Assembly: GCF_003663885.1 (NCBI RefSeq)
Contig: NZ_RCCE01000004.1
Coordinates: 186,001-250,000, forward strand
DNA from: Litoreibacter meonggei
GTDB taxonomy: Bacteria; Pseudomonadota; Alphaproteobacteria; Rhodobacterales; Rhodobacteraceae
DNA: 64,000 nt
Reading direction: 5' to 3'
The notes beneath the pieces are model-generated. The model worked only from the letters and a program-made list of their open reading frames with translations, was not told the DNA's origin and made no database searches. Below are positions 27,179 through 38,261 of this stretch, in pieces (position 1 is the first letter of the stretch; the number at the start of each line of letters is the position of its first letter). The translations under genes and the position numbers were made by a program.

Positions 27179-28327
27179 CTAGTAGCCGCGCCAAATCCAT
27201 CCCCCGCCAAAGATGCGGGACGATCCGTCGTCGTAGAACACGCAAGCCTGTCCCGGTGACACGCCTTCTTCGGGCGTGAGCAGTTCGACTTCGGCCTCGG
27301 TTGCGGAGATCGGGCGAATGATTGCGCCGGCAGGCGCGCGCGTGGAGCGCACTTTCACGCCCACATGCCATTCGTCCTGACTGTCGAACGGGGCATCCCC
27401 AAGCCAGTTGATCTCGCGCACTGGTATTTTGCGGGTTGCCAGCGCTTCCTTCGGGCCGACGATGACATGTTTTTTGTCCACGTCCAGCTTCACCACATAA
27501 AGCGGTGCCGACAGCCCACCGACACCAAGTCCGCGGCGTTGGCCGATAGTGTAGTGGATCACGCCGTCATGCTTGCCCAGCACGTTGCCGTCCATGTCCA
27601 CGATGTCGCCGGGCTCGCCCGCGCCGGGGCGCAGCTTCTCGATCACCGAGGCGTAGTCGCCATTCGGCACGAAACAGATGTCCTGACTGTCCGGCTTGTC
27701 AGCGACCGACAGTCCGTATTTCGCAGCCAGCGCCCGTGTTTCCGCCTTGGAGGCCAGATGGCCCAACGGGAAGCGAAGATATTCCAACTGCGCCGGAGTC
27801 GTAGAAAACAGGAAATAGCTTTGGTCACGATTCGCGTCGGCGGCAGAGTGCAGCTCCGCCCCGTGCTCGCCCACCTTGCGTTGGATGTAGTGGCCGGTGG
27901 CCATGCAATCCGCGTCAAGGTCTTTGGCAGTTTCCAGCAGGTCCTTGAACTTCACCCGCTCGTTGCAACGGATGCAGGGAACGGGCGTTGCGCCGCCAAG
28001 GTAGCTGTCGGCAAACTCGTCGATCACCGCGTCCTTGAAGACGTTTTCATAATCCAGAACGTAATGCGGAAAGCCCATGTCTTCGGCCACACGACGGGCG
28101 TCATGGATGTCACGGCCCGCGCAGCACGCGCCTTTCTTGGCCAAGGCGGCGCCGTGGTCGTACAATTGCAAGGTCACGCCGACGACATCATAGCCTTCTT
28201 CGGCCAGTTGAGCGGCGACTACGGAGCTGTCCACGCCTCCGGACATCGCGACGACGACGCGAGTCTCGGATGGGGGCTTGGCAAAACCAAGCGAGTTTAG
28301 ACGTCCGTGTGTCCAGTCAAGTGCCAT
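27179..28327 (-). CDS. mnmA: tRNA-specific 2-thiouridylase MnmA
   Basis: 382-residue enzyme that puts sulfur on C2 of the wobble uridine in tRNA-Lys, -Glu and -Gln. The PP-loop is [13 protein letters not shown] near residue 28, the first catalytic Cys is in [13 protein letters not shown] near 123, and the second in [10 protein letters not shown] near 367. TGHYIQRK and YFLFST are also MnmA marks. Normal length for the family. Convergent with the COQ10-like gene, divergent from sciP. Confidence 0.97.
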   Translation of the reverse strand: MALDWTHGRLNSLGFAKPPSETRVVVAMSGGVDSSVVAAQLAEEGYDVVGVTLQLYDHGAALAKKGACCAGRDIHDARRVAEDMGFPHYVLDYENVFKDAVIDEFADSYLGGATPVPCIRCNERVKFKDLLETAKDLDADCMATGHYIQRKVGEHGAELHSAADANRDQSYFLFSTTPAQLEYLRFPLGHLASKAETRALAAKYGLSVADKPDSQDICFVPNGDYASVIEKLRPGAGEPGDIVDMDGNVLGKHDGVIHYTIGQRRGLGVGGLSAPLYVVKLDVDKKHVIVGPKEALATRKIPVREINWLGDAPFDSQDEWHVGVKVRSTRAPAGAIIRPISATEAEVELLTPEEGVSPGQACVFYDDGSSRIFGGGWIWRGY

Positions 28328-28459
28328 GATGGCCTCCGTTACGGGGGATAGTCGCGAATATAGGAAAATCTTAGCTAGTCACAAGACCATGCTTCACCTC
28401 CCCTTAAGGCATGGTTGGAGAAATGGCAGGTGCAATTTTGGTAGTCGGGGCGATTTGTG

Positions 28460-28753
28460 ATGTATCTGAAACGAGAAACAGGCCCGCGCATGGTCACTTT
28501 GCCGGATGGCTCCACCATGAGCAGGGCAGACCTGCCGGACCGCACGATTCGGCGTTGGGTCGCAAGCCGGAAGGCGCTGATTGTGCGGGCGGTGGAGGCT
28601 GATTTAATTACCGCAGAGGAGGCGTGCCAGTGGTACCGCTTGTCGGACGAAGAATTGACATCATGGCGCGCCGCCGTCGCTGATTATGGCGTTCAAGCAC
28701 TTCGCGTAACTTCTGTTCAGAAATATAGACAAAATAGTGAAGAAAAGGGATAG
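28460..28753 (+). CDS. sciP: CtrA inhibitor SciP (DUF1153)
   Basis: 97-residue small helix-turn-helix protein. TLPDGSTMSRADLPDRTIRRWVASRKALIVRAVEADLITAEEACQWYRLSDEELTSWRAAV matches SciP, the Caulobacter protein that binds DNA at and with CtrA-controlled promoters to restrict CtrA-dependent transcription in the cell cycle. GTG at 28457 also precedes the ATG; the ATG is preferred, with GGGG upstream. Here it lies directly upstream of ctrA in the same direction, 82 bases apart. Confidence 0.9.
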   Translation: MYLKRETGPRMVTLPDGSTMSRADLPDRTIRRWVASRKALIVRAVEADLITAEEACQWYRLSDEELTSWRAAVADYGVQALRVTSVQKYRQNSEEKG

Positions 28754-28776
28754 TAGCGTCCCGCGGTAACCTCACA

Positions 28777-28802
28777 TTAACCTTTTCCATTTTAGAGTTA
28801 AC
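28777..28802 (+). promoter_or_regulatory. CtrA half-sites upstream of ctrA
   Basis: TTAACC at 28777-28782 and GTTAAC at 28797-28802 resemble halves of the CtrA recognition sequence TTAA-N7-TTAA, but spacing is not the full-site 7 bases. Autoregulation would fit; the match is partial. Confidence 0.4.
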
Positions 28803-28835
28803 AGACTTGAGGGGACGTATACTGGAGACAAAATA

Positions 28836-29558
28836 ATGCGAGTGCTACTCGTCGAAGACGATCCAACCACCGCCAAGTCCATCTCTATGATGCTGACCCA
28901 TGCAAATTTGAATGTTTACTCGACTGATTTGGGCGAGGAAGGCATAGATCTGGCAAAGCTCTATGATTACGACTTGATCCTTCTTGATCTGAATTTGCCG
29001 GATATGACTGGTCACGAAGTCCTGCGTCAATTGCGTCAGGCCCGTATCGAGACGCCGATCTTGATCCTGTCTGGTGCCGATGACACGGAAAGCAAGCTGA
29101 AGGGCTTTGGCTTTGGTGCGGATGACTACCTGACTAAGCCATTTCATCGCGAAGAGCTTGTCGCGCGTATTCACGCGATCATCCGCCGGTCAAAGGGGCA
29201 TTCGCAGTCAATTATCCAAACGGGCACCATCGCAGTGAATCTCGACGCTAAAACTGTCGACGTTGAAGGCACTCCGGTGCATTTGACTGGCAAGGAATAC
29301 CAGATGTTGGAATTGCTGAGCCTTCGGAAAGGCACAACGCTGACGAAAGAGATGTTCTTGAACCACCTTTATGGCGGCATGGATGAGCCGGAGTTGAAGA
29401 TCATCGACGTTTTCATCTGCAAGCTACGCAAGAAATTGGCGACTGCCACTGGTGGGGATAGTAATATCGAAACCGTGTGGGGCCGTGGTTATGTTCTGCG
29501 CGAACCACAGCCGGTTGCTAACACAGAGCGCGGCAAACGCCTTGTTGCCAACGCTTAG
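28836..29558 (+). CDS. ctrA: Cell-cycle response regulator CtrA
   Basis: 240-residue OmpR-type response regulator, nearly identical in its core to Caulobacter CtrA. The receiver begins [20 protein letters not shown]; the phosphorylated Asp is D51 in [11 protein letters not shown], with Lys in YLTKPFH. The winged-helix domain includes the ECF-like [18 protein letters not shown] and [12 protein letters not shown]. In Rhodobacteraceae CtrA mainly controls motility and related functions and is not always essential. AGACAAAATAATG gives a weak ribosome site. A GC-rich terminator follows. Confidence 0.97.
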   Translation: MRVLLVEDDPTTAKSISMMLTHANLNVYSTDLGEEGIDLAKLYDYDLILLDLNLPDMTGHEVLRQLRQARIETPILILSGADDTESKLKGFGFGADDYLTKPFHREELVARIHAIIRRSKGHSQSIIQTGTIAVNLDAKTVDVEGTPVHLTGKEYQMLELLSLRKGTTLTKEMFLNHLYGGMDEPELKIIDVFICKLRKKLATATGGDSNIETVWGRGYVLREPQPVANTERGKRLVANA

Positions 29559-29582
29559 GCCTGCTGTTTCTTGAACAACAAT

Positions 29583-29608
29583 GGCGCGCCCAATGTGGCG
29601 CGCCTTTT
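29583..29608 (+). terminator. Intrinsic terminator after ctrA
   Basis: GGCGCGCC repeated with a 6-base loop (CAATGT) forms an 8-bp GC-only stem, followed by TTTTCT, 24 bases past the ctrA stop. Confidence 0.85.
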
Positions 29609-29694
29609 CTGTTATGCTGTCCGTCAAAAGAGCTTTGTATGCTGCGGACGACTGGACGCCTCGTCATTCTCGCCATATCTACAAGCAGTGTTAG

Positions 29695-31851
<2,157 letters not shown>

Positions 31852-31857
31852 CGCGTT

Positions 31858-33948
31858 ATGGCGGGACGTCCTGAAATCCTGTTCCCGATATTCTCCGCAC
31901 TGACGGAGCTGGACGGTGTTGGCCCGAAAACGGCCAAGAATTTCGAGCAGATGGGGATCGAGAAGCCGCGCGATTTGCTGTTTACCTTGCCTCAATCTGG
32001 CATGGATCGTGCGGTGAAAGCCTCGGTTCAGGACGCTGTATTGCCTGATGTGGTGACCGTAGAAGTCGAGATCGGGATGCATGTACCGCCGCGATCACGC
32101 GGGCGTCCGTATCATATTCACGTACGCGATGAGAAACTGGAATTCCGGTTGGTGTTTTTTCATGCCCATGGCGACTACTTGCAAAAGCAACTCCCCACAG
32201 GCCAGCGCCGCGTGGTGTCCGGCAAGGTTGAGATGTTCGACGGTCAGGCACAAATGGTGCATCCAGATTATATGCTGCCCTTGTCTCGCGCGGCAGAAAT
32301 TCCGGCGTTTGAGCCGATCTACCCGCTAACCCATGGCGTGACCCAGCGTGTGATCCATAAGGCGGCTCTGTCAGCATTGAATCGCATTCCTGAGTTGGAT
32401 GAGTGGATCGACCCCGGGCAAAAGAACAAGGCAGGCTGGCCAAGTTGGCACGAGGCGATCCGCGCAGCACATAGTCCGATACAGTTATCCGACATAACCG
32501 CCACACATCCGGTTCGCGAACGGCTTGCCTATGACGAATTGTTCGCGCATCAACTGACACTTGGGCTGGCGCGGGCCACCGTGCGTGCGAAGCCGGGTGT
32601 TTCAAGCAAGGCCACGGGCGTTCATCAGTCGCGTGTATTGGCCGCGCTGCCCTACAGTCTGACCGGCGCGCAAACCCGTGCCATTGCGGAAATTGCGGCC
32701 GACATGGAAGCGCCGTTGCGCATGAACCGATTGCTGCAAGGCGACGTTGGTGCGGGCAAGACATTGGTGGCATTTATGGCGTTACTTGCCGCGGTTGAGG
32801 CTGGCGGGCAGGGGGTAATGATGGCCCCGACTGAAATTCTCGCGCGCCAGCACCACGAGAGTTTGGTCCCCTTTGCAAAGGATGCGGGCGTTGTGCTGGA
32901 GTTGCTTACCGGACGCGACAAAGGGGCGGACAGAGCTGCCAAAATGAAGGCATTGGCCGATGGCGATATCCACGTATTGGTCGGCACACATGCCGTGTTC
33001 CAAAAAGATGTAGATTTCCATGATTTGCGCCTCGCGGTGGTAGATGAGCAGCATCGTTTCGGGGTCAATCAACGCTCCGAACTGGGAGCCAAAGGCAAAG
33101 CGGTGGATGTATTGGTGATGACAGCCACACCAATTCCGCGCTCTTTGACGCTGGCGCAGTATGGCGACATGGACGTCTCGGTGTTGGATGAAAAGCCGCC
33201 GGGACGTAAGCCGATTGCCACTGCCACTGTTTCGACTGGCCGCATCGACGAGGTGGTTACCAAATTGCGTGGCGTCATCGCAGACGGACGGCAGGCCTAT
33301 TGGGTTTGTCCGTTGGTCGAAGAGAGCGAGTTGAGCGATAAGACTGCCGCCGAGGACCGCTTTAAGCGCCTGCGGGCGGTTCTTGGCGAAGATGTTGTCG
33401 GGTTGGTCCACGGCCAGATGCCACCGGCCGAAAAAGACGCGGCCATGGCAAAATTCGTGGCTGGGGAGACGTCGGTATTGGTGGCGACGACAGTGATCGA
33501 GGTCGGGGTGAACGTGCCCAACGCCACAATCATGGTGATTGAGCGGGCCGAGTCGTTCGGGCTGGCACAGCTCCACCAGTTGCGCGGACGGGTTGGTCGC
33601 GGGGACGCGGCATCGACCTGCCTGCTGTTGTTCCAAGACCCGTTGTCGGAAACAGCCAAACGCCGTCTCAGCATTATGCGCGAAACCGAGGATGGTTTTA
33701 GGATTTCCGAAGAAGATCTTGCCATTCGAGGGGCAGGGGATTTGATCGGTACCGCACAAAGTGGTTTGCCACGGTTCCGAATTGCGGACCTAGAGAGGCA
33801 ATCTGCGTTGATGGGGGTTGCCCAAAGCGACGCGCGAAAGCTTCTGTCGGACGATCCGGTGTTGGAAACACCGCGCGGTCAGGCCACACGCGTTCTGCTT
33901 TGGTTAATGGAGCAGGATAAGGCAATTCGTTTGATTTCAGTCGGTTAG
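31858..33948 (+). CDS. recG: ATP-dependent DNA helicase RecG
   Basis: 696-residue branch-migrating helicase acting on stalled forks. After the N-terminal wedge and OB-type domain, Walker A is LLQGDVGAGKTLVAF near residue 300, the DEAD-like box is VVDEQHRFGVNQR near 395, and motif VI includes QLRGRVGRG near 575. The C-terminal LAIRGAGDLIGTAQSG block is RecG-specific. Overlap-tight with ligA, probably one transcript. Confidence 0.97.
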   Translation: MAGRPEILFPIFSALTELDGVGPKTAKNFEQMGIEKPRDLLFTLPQSGMDRAVKASVQDAVLPDVVTVEVEIGMHVPPRSRGRPYHIHVRDEKLEFRLVFFHAHGDYLQKQLPTGQRRVVSGKVEMFDGQAQMVHPDYMLPLSRAAEIPAFEPIYPLTHGVTQRVIHKAALSALNRIPELDEWIDPGQKNKAGWPSWHEAIRAAHSPIQLSDITATHPVRERLAYDELFAHQLTLGLARATVRAKPGVSSKATGVHQSRVLAALPYSLTGAQTRAIAEIAADMEAPLRMNRLLQGDVGAGKTLVAFMALLAAVEAGGQGVMMAPTEILARQHHESLVPFAKDAGVVLELLTGRDKGADRAAKMKALADGDIHVLVGTHAVFQKDVDFHDLRLAVVDEQHRFGVNQRSELGAKGKAVDVLVMTATPIPRSLTLAQYGDMDVSVLDEKPPGRKPIATATVSTGRIDEVVTKLRGVIADGRQAYWVCPLVEESELSDKTAAEDRFKRLRAVLGEDVVGLVHGQMPPAEKDAAMAKFVAGETSVLVATTVIEVGVNVPNATIMVIERAESFGLAQLHQLRGRVGRGDAASTCLLLFQDPLSETAKRRLSIMRETEDGFRISEEDLAIRGAGDLIGTAQSGLPRFRIADLERQSALMGVAQSDARKLLSDDPVLETPRGQATRVLLWLMEQDKAIRLISVG

Positions 33949-33987
33949 CCGCCATAGCGCCTAATATTTCCCGCTTTGTTCACAAAT

Positions 33988-34002
33988 GTTCTTAAAAAGT
34001 TC
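33988..34002 (+). promoter_or_regulatory. LexA-type box GTTC-N7-GTTC
   Basis: A perfect direct repeat GTTC-TTAAAAA-GTTC, the form of SOS operator known for Alphaproteobacteria, 68 bases upstream of the 40-residue membrane protein ORF. Another GTTC precedes it at 33978-33981, and a near-match on the other face, GAAC-N7-CAAC, lies at 34026-34040. The match is exact for the core. Confidence 0.55.
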
Positions 34003-34069
34003 TTTACAGGTTGCGGATTAAATGAGAACAAAGGCGCAACAAGATAAACGACTTGAGGGAGTATTCATC

Positions 34070-34192
34070 ATGATTCAAGATCTTCGCGACATTCTGGCCC
34101 GATCCCCCAAGGCTCTTGCGCAAGACGCCGCAGGCATTGCCGCCATCGGTGTGATGATGACCGTCGCCCTCTATATGCCAACGCTTTTCTAA
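34070..34192 (+). CDS. 40-residue membrane protein, possible SOS-regulated
   Basis: Small ORF: start MIQDLRDILARSPKALAQDA, then a hydrophobic stretch (about residues 21-40) ending ALYMPTLF. The N-terminal half is a charged, probably amphipathic helix. GAGGGAG lies 9 bases upstream of the ATG. A LexA-type box precedes it and a strong terminator follows, so it is likely a monocistronic transcript. I have a faint recollection of similar short roseobacter proteins; no function is known. It is too short for a family assignment from memory. Confidence 0.65.
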   Translation: MIQDLRDILARSPKALAQDAAGIAAIGVMMTVALYMPTLF

Positions 34193-34327
34193 GAGTTAAC
34201 TGCCTGCTGTCTTTTTCCTAGGCCCGACTGGTTTCTTGTCCCGTTACCCGTCGGAGATGCGCAATGTCCCCAACTTTGCCGGCTGCCTTACCGGTGCGCA
34301 TCAGACCTGACTAGACAAGCTGACTTG

Positions 34328-34363
34328 CCGCCGCGTCCCGCCCGGACGTGGCGGTATTTTTTT
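34328..34363 (+). terminator. Intrinsic terminator after the 40-residue ORF
   Basis: CCGCCGCGTCC pairs with GGACGTGGCGG (11 bp, one G-T), five-base loop, then TATTTTTTT. It runs into the stop of the convergent Fe-S scaffold gene. Confidence 0.88.
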
Positions 34364-34814
34364 AGGCGCAGTTGGCGTTGCGGACGTGCTCCATCGCCTC
34401 AACGGTAGCATCAAGCGCGAGCATGATCGACGCGTGACGATTTTTAAACTCTTTAGCGGGCAGCAAAACCTTCAATTCGTCAAACGGAGCATCAGGGGGA
34501 GGGCCGTCGGATTTGAGCATCGCCTTAAGCTGGCTTTGGGCCGCGCGAACTTCACTCTCGGTGCGGCCGATGACAGACCCGCCGACGACTGACGCTGCTG
34601 CTTGCCCCAGTGCACAGGCCTTAACGTCCTGTCCGAACGCGGAGATGCGATCGCCGTTCATGCTCAGATCAACGGTTACAGTCGAGCCGCAGAGCGGCGA
34701 GCGTCGTTTGACTGACGCTTGCGGCGAGTCCAGGCGATCCGTGTGCGGGATATCCGCTGCTAGCGCTAAAATCCGCCCCGAGTAGAGCTTGATCAGATCG
34801 GTGTTCTCAGACAT
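34362..34814 (-). CDS. Iron-sulfur cluster assembly scaffold-like protein (IscU/NifU N-terminal family)
   Basis: 150-residue protein. The pattern of conserved cysteines, SPLCGSTV near residue 43, and KACALGQAAASV near 66, is that of the NifU-N/SufU fold, a scaffold for [2Fe-2S] or [4Fe-4S] assembly. The third cysteine of IscU is replaced by RHASIML (His region near 126), so it may be a variant. Single gene, divergent from hisI. Confidence 0.8.
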   Translation of the reverse strand: MSENTDLIKLYSGRILALAADIPHTDRLDSPQASVKRRSPLCGSTVTVDLSMNGDRISAFGQDVKACALGQAAASVVGGSVIGRTESEVRAAQSQLKAMLKSDGPPPDAPFDELKVLLPAKEFKNRHASIMLALDATVEAMEHVRNANCA

Positions 34815-34895
34815 TTCCGCGCTCCTATCGGGCCTTTTCAACGAGGTCAGAACCATAGATAAGCCCTAGTGCTGCGTTTGCAAAAGGTAAATCCC

Positions 34896-35258
34896 ATGAC
34901 CCGCTTTGATCCCGAAACCTTGACCTTTAACGACCAAGGGCTGTTACCCGTGATAGCCCAAGACGACGACAGCGGCGAGGTGCTGATGCTGGCATGGATG
35001 AATGCTGATGCCGTAGCACAGACGCTTGCAACCAAGAAAGTGACCTATTGGTCGCGCTCGCGGCAGGCGTTTTGGGTGAAGGGCGAGACATCCGGCCATG
35101 TGCAGGAACTTGTCGATTTGCGCGTCGACTGCGACCGCGATTGCCTGTTGGCGATGGTCCGGCAGACGGGGCCAGCCTGCCACACCAACCGGCGAGTGTG
35201 CTTTTATACGTCTGTAAAGGACGGGGTTGAAATCGAGATGATGGCACCCGAGGTGTAA
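34896..35258 (+). CDS. hisI: Phosphoribosyl-AMP cyclohydrolase
   Basis: 120-residue stand-alone HisI, the third step of histidine synthesis, opening the adenine ring of PR-AMP. The metal-binding Asp/Cys motif is DLRVDCDRDCLL near residue 82, and later Cys in GPACHTNRRVCFY near 98; KVTYWSRSRQAFWVKGETSGH precedes them. No fusion to HisE, as usual in alphaproteobacteria. Start at 34896 gives the standard N-terminus. Confidence 0.95.
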   Translation: MTRFDPETLTFNDQGLLPVIAQDDDSGEVLMLAWMNADAVAQTLATKKVTYWSRSRQAFWVKGETSGHVQELVDLRVDCDRDCLLAMVRQTGPACHTNRRVCFYTSVKDGVEIEMMAPEV

Positions 35259-35304
35259 CGGCCTTTTTGAGTATTTTTGACCAAATGGAGATAGGGCGGG
35301 ATGC

Positions 35305-36198
35305 CTAGACTGGCAGGCCGACTATGCGGCGAATATCGTCGGACGTGTAGCCTTCAGCGCGGTATTTAAAGAGTGCGCGCGCATCATCGCGTTTGGCGAG
35401 ACGTTTGCCTGCACCGTCACGGATGAGTTTGTGGTGATGGTAGACGGGCGTAGGAAGGCCGAGCAGGCGTTGCAGCAAAACATGGATTTTGGTGGCCTCG
35501 AACAGGTCCTGACCGCGGACCACATGGCTGATGCCTTGCGCTGCGTCGTCGAGGACCACAGACAGGTGATAGGAGGTTCCCATGTCCTTGCGGCGCAGAA
35601 CGATGTCGCCGGCTTCACGGATGATCTGTTCCAGAGCGAAGGTGATGTCGCCGGTTTCTCCCTTCGGACTTCGGCCGGTCTCTTTGAAGGACATCAACTG
35701 CGCTTCGGGTCCGTTGCGGTGAGGGGCGATCTCGATGGCCGCGATGTTTAATCGCAACGTATCGTGTTGATCCCAATTCCATTTTGTCGAGAACTCGTGT
35801 GATGGACGACAGATGCCGGGATAGATTTGCCCATCCGGCCCGAACTGCGGAACACCCTCTTGTGGTGCCGAGATAGCCGACTTTATGTCGGCGCGAGAAC
35901 AGGTGCAGGGATAAAGGTAGTCGGCCAATTTAGATGTTTCGAGTGCCCGGGCGTAGTCACCCAGTCGATGTGACTGCCGTATCACTGGTTCGGGCCACCA
36001 AAGGCCAAGCCATTCCAGATCATCATAGATCTGTTGTTCCCATTCAGGCCGGGCGCGGGATCGGTCTATGTCCTCGATCCGCAGCAGAAATTCGCCGCCC
36101 TGTGCCAGTGCCATGTCATAGGCCAGCAACGCCGAATAGGCATGCCCAAGATGCAAAGGCCCCGTGGGCGAAGGCGCAAAACGGGTCCGGAAGGTCAC
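35305..36198 (-). CDS. gluQRS: tRNA glutamyl-Q(34) synthetase
   Basis: 297-residue truncated glutamyl-tRNA synthetase that glutamylates queuosine in tRNA-Asp instead of charging tRNA-Glu. The class I HIGH motif is PTGPLHLGHAYSAL near residue 10, and the KMSKS-like AGKRLAKRDDARALFKYR lies near 255. CTCSRADI and the following CRPS give zinc ligands, typical of GluQRS, and the anticodon-binding domain is absent. The GTG start overlaps the stop of the methyltransferase gene (GTGA), so the two are co-transcribed. Confidence 0.93.
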   Translation of the reverse strand: MTFRTRFAPSPTGPLHLGHAYSALLAYDMALAQGGEFLLRIEDIDRSRARPEWEQQIYDDLEWLGLWWPEPVIRQSHRLGDYARALETSKLADYLYPCTCSRADIKSAISAPQEGVPQFGPDGQIYPGICRPSHEFSTKWNWDQHDTLRLNIAAIEIAPHRNGPEAQLMSFKETGRSPKGETGDITFALEQIIREAGDIVLRRKDMGTSYHLSVVLDDAAQGISHVVRGQDLFEATKIHVLLQRLLGLPTPVYHHHKLIRDGAGKRLAKRDDARALFKYRAEGYTSDDIRRIVGLPV

Positions 36199-36806
36199 TT
36201 TTTCTCGAACACGTAAATCATGGATTTTAGACCCATGCCGGGCAGGTGCTCACCATATTCCTTGACCCTTGCAAGATGTCCCGCATCTTGCAACCGCCCG
36301 ACGCCCGCAAGGTAGTCAGCATCCTCGAGCGCATGGTCATTGAGCGAAAAGCCGAAAAGACCACCCGAAGGCAGCAGGTCCATCAACGTGTCCATCAGTG
36401 AGGCGGGGCCTGCGCCGGTCGAAATTACGCCGATCGCGGTGATCGCATGGTAGTCGCCCGTTTGTATTGGCAGCGGTTGGGACAAATCAAGCTGGATTAA
36501 CTTCCGGAAATGGCCAGTTTTGTGGGCTTGCGACAGCATGCCTTTTGAAGGATCCGCTCCGTCTAGCGTAGAAAAGCCAGCGGCGCGTAGCTCGCCCCCG
36601 GAAAGGCCAGTGCCGCAGCCGTAATCCAGGAGCGGCAGGGATGGGTCACGGGAACATTGCGCCATGGCACGGGCCAGACGTGCAGGCGTGCGGTAGCCGT
36701 TCTCTGCGATCTCGGCATCGTAACTCTTCGACCACGCGTCATAGAGTTTCCGCGTCGCATCCGCACCTGTGGTCTCATAGACCTTGTCGAGAAACTTGTC
36801 CGTCAT
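36195..36806 (-). CDS. Class I SAM-dependent methyltransferase
   Basis: 203-residue protein with the Rossmann methyltransferase fold: LLDYGCGTGLSGGELRAAG is motif I (SAM site, near residue 62), LDGADPSKGMLSQA is motif II, and the GDYHAITAIGVIS segment is motif III. Substrate unknown; the group is often annotated as type 11. Between trmFO and gluQRS in one tRNA-modification-rich operon, so an RNA substrate is conceivable, but that is inference. Confidence 0.85.
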   Translation of the reverse strand: MTDKFLDKVYETTGADATRKLYDAWSKSYDAEIAENGYRTPARLARAMAQCSRDPSLPLLDYGCGTGLSGGELRAAGFSTLDGADPSKGMLSQAHKTGHFRKLIQLDLSQPLPIQTGDYHAITAIGVISTGAGPASLMDTLMDLLPSGGLFGFSLNDHALEDADYLAGVGRLQDAGHLARVKEYGEHLPGMGLKSMIYVFEKK

Positions 36807-36827
36807 GCTCCCAGCGTGGCAAATTCC

Positions 36828-38186
36828 TCAAGCAACGTCCAGTCGCGCGTTATCAAGCCACCGTGTCCACGCCTCTTTGGCGCGATCTGTGTACATCTTG
36901 TAGCGGGTGGCGCGGTTCTTGCGACCTGTTTTGGCGTCGACCACGGGCGGGAACAGGCCGAAGTTGATGTTCATCGGCTGGAAGGTCTTGGCTTCGGCGC
37001 CGCCGGTGATGTGGGTCACCAAGGCACCCATGGCGGTATCAGGTGATGGAGTGCCCAACTCACGACCCAGCATTTCCGCCGCCGCATAGCGCCCTGCGAG
37101 CAGACCCATAGCTGCGGATTCGACGTAGCCTTCTACACCGGTGATCTGGCCTGCAAAACGCAGGTGAGGCTTCGATTTCATCCGCATCTGATCGTCAAGC
37201 AGCGTGGGCGAGTTGATGAACGTGTTGCGATGAATACCACCCAGCCGCGCGAACTCCGCTTCTTCCAGCCCTGGGATCATCCGCAGCACTTCTTTCTGCG
37301 CGCCGTATTTCATCTTGGTCTGGAAGCCGACGATGTTGAACAAGGTGCCAAGCGCGTTGTCGCGGCGCAGTTGCACAATGGCATGCGCTTTGATGGTCGG
37401 TTGGTGCGGGTTGGTCAGCCCAACCGGTTTCATTGGGCCATAGCGCAAGGTCTCACGGCCCCGTTCGGCCATAACTTCGATAGGCAGGCAGCCGTCGAAG
37501 TAGCCCGCCGTTTCGCCTTCCTTGAACTCGGTCTTATCAGAGGTGAGCAAGGCGTCGATGAACGCCTCATATGTCTCTTTGTCCATAGGGCAGTTGAGGT
37601 AGGCGGTGCGATCTTCTTCTGTCTCGCCTTTGTCATAGCGCGACTGGAACCACGCTTTGTCCATGTTGATGGTGTCGAAATAGATGATCGGCGCGATGGC
37701 ATCGAAGAAGGCCAAGGCGTCTTGTCCGGTCTCGGCTGCGATAGCGCTGGCCAAGCCGGGGGAGGTCAGGGGGCCAGTGGCGATGATCCAGTTGCCGTCG
37801 GTCGGCAGTACTTCAATCGGCTCGTAAGACACCGATATGTTCGGATGCGCCATGATTTTTGCGGTGACGGATTGTGCGAACGGGTCACGGTCCACAGCCA
37901 AGGCGCTGCCAGCGGGCAGGGCATGTTTGTCGGCCATTTCCATGATGATGCCACCTGCTTGGCGCATCTCCCAGTGCAGCAGCCCCACGGCGTTTTGCTC
38001 GCTGTCGTCGGAGCGGAAGGAGTTGGAACAGACCATCTCCGCCAGATCGCCGGTGCGGTGGGCGAAGGTCTCTACCTTGGGGCGCATTTCGTGGATCACC
38101 ACTTTGACGCCCATATTTGCGGCCTGCCATGCGGCTTCGGAACCGGCCATGCCGCCACCGATGATATTGAGGATGCTATCTGTCAT
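36828..38186 (-). CDS. trmFO: Methylenetetrahydrofolate-tRNA (uracil-5-)-methyltransferase TrmFO
   Basis: 452-residue folate- and FAD-dependent enzyme that makes m5U54 in tRNA, found instead of TrmA in many alphaproteobacteria. FAD motif [16 protein letters not shown] opens the protein; CSNSFRSDD contains the catalytic Cys region, [10 protein letters not shown] lies near 125, and [24 protein letters not shown] plus [22 protein letters not shown] are family marks. Length normal. First of three co-directional genes including a methyltransferase and gluQRS. Confidence 0.96.
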   Translation of the reverse strand: MTDSILNIIGGGMAGSEAAWQAANMGVKVVIHEMRPKVETFAHRTGDLAEMVCSNSFRSDDSEQNAVGLLHWEMRQAGGIIMEMADKHALPAGSALAVDRDPFAQSVTAKIMAHPNISVSYEPIEVLPTDGNWIIATGPLTSPGLASAIAAETGQDALAFFDAIAPIIYFDTINMDKAWFQSRYDKGETEEDRTAYLNCPMDKETYEAFIDALLTSDKTEFKEGETAGYFDGCLPIEVMAERGRETLRYGPMKPVGLTNPHQPTIKAHAIVQLRRDNALGTLFNIVGFQTKMKYGAQKEVLRMIPGLEEAEFARLGGIHRNTFINSPTLLDDQMRMKSKPHLRFAGQITGVEGYVESAAMGLLAGRYAAAEMLGRELGTPSPDTAMGALVTHITGGAEAKTFQPMNINFGLFPPVVDAKTGRKNRATRYKMYTDRAKEAWTRWLDNARLDVA

Positions 38187-38222
38187 GGCGATGATCTAGC
38201 GCAGCCCGCGCGGGAGCACAAA

Positions 38223-38253
38223 GCAAAATGGCCACCCGTGGGGGCGACCATTT
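38223..38253 (-). terminator. Intrinsic terminator of gyrA
   Basis: On the minus strand AAATGGTCGCC pairs with GGTGGCCATTT (11 bp with two G-U pairs), six-base loop, then TTTTGC, just past the gyrA stop. Confidence 0.8.
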
Positions 38254-38261
38254 ATTAATGT

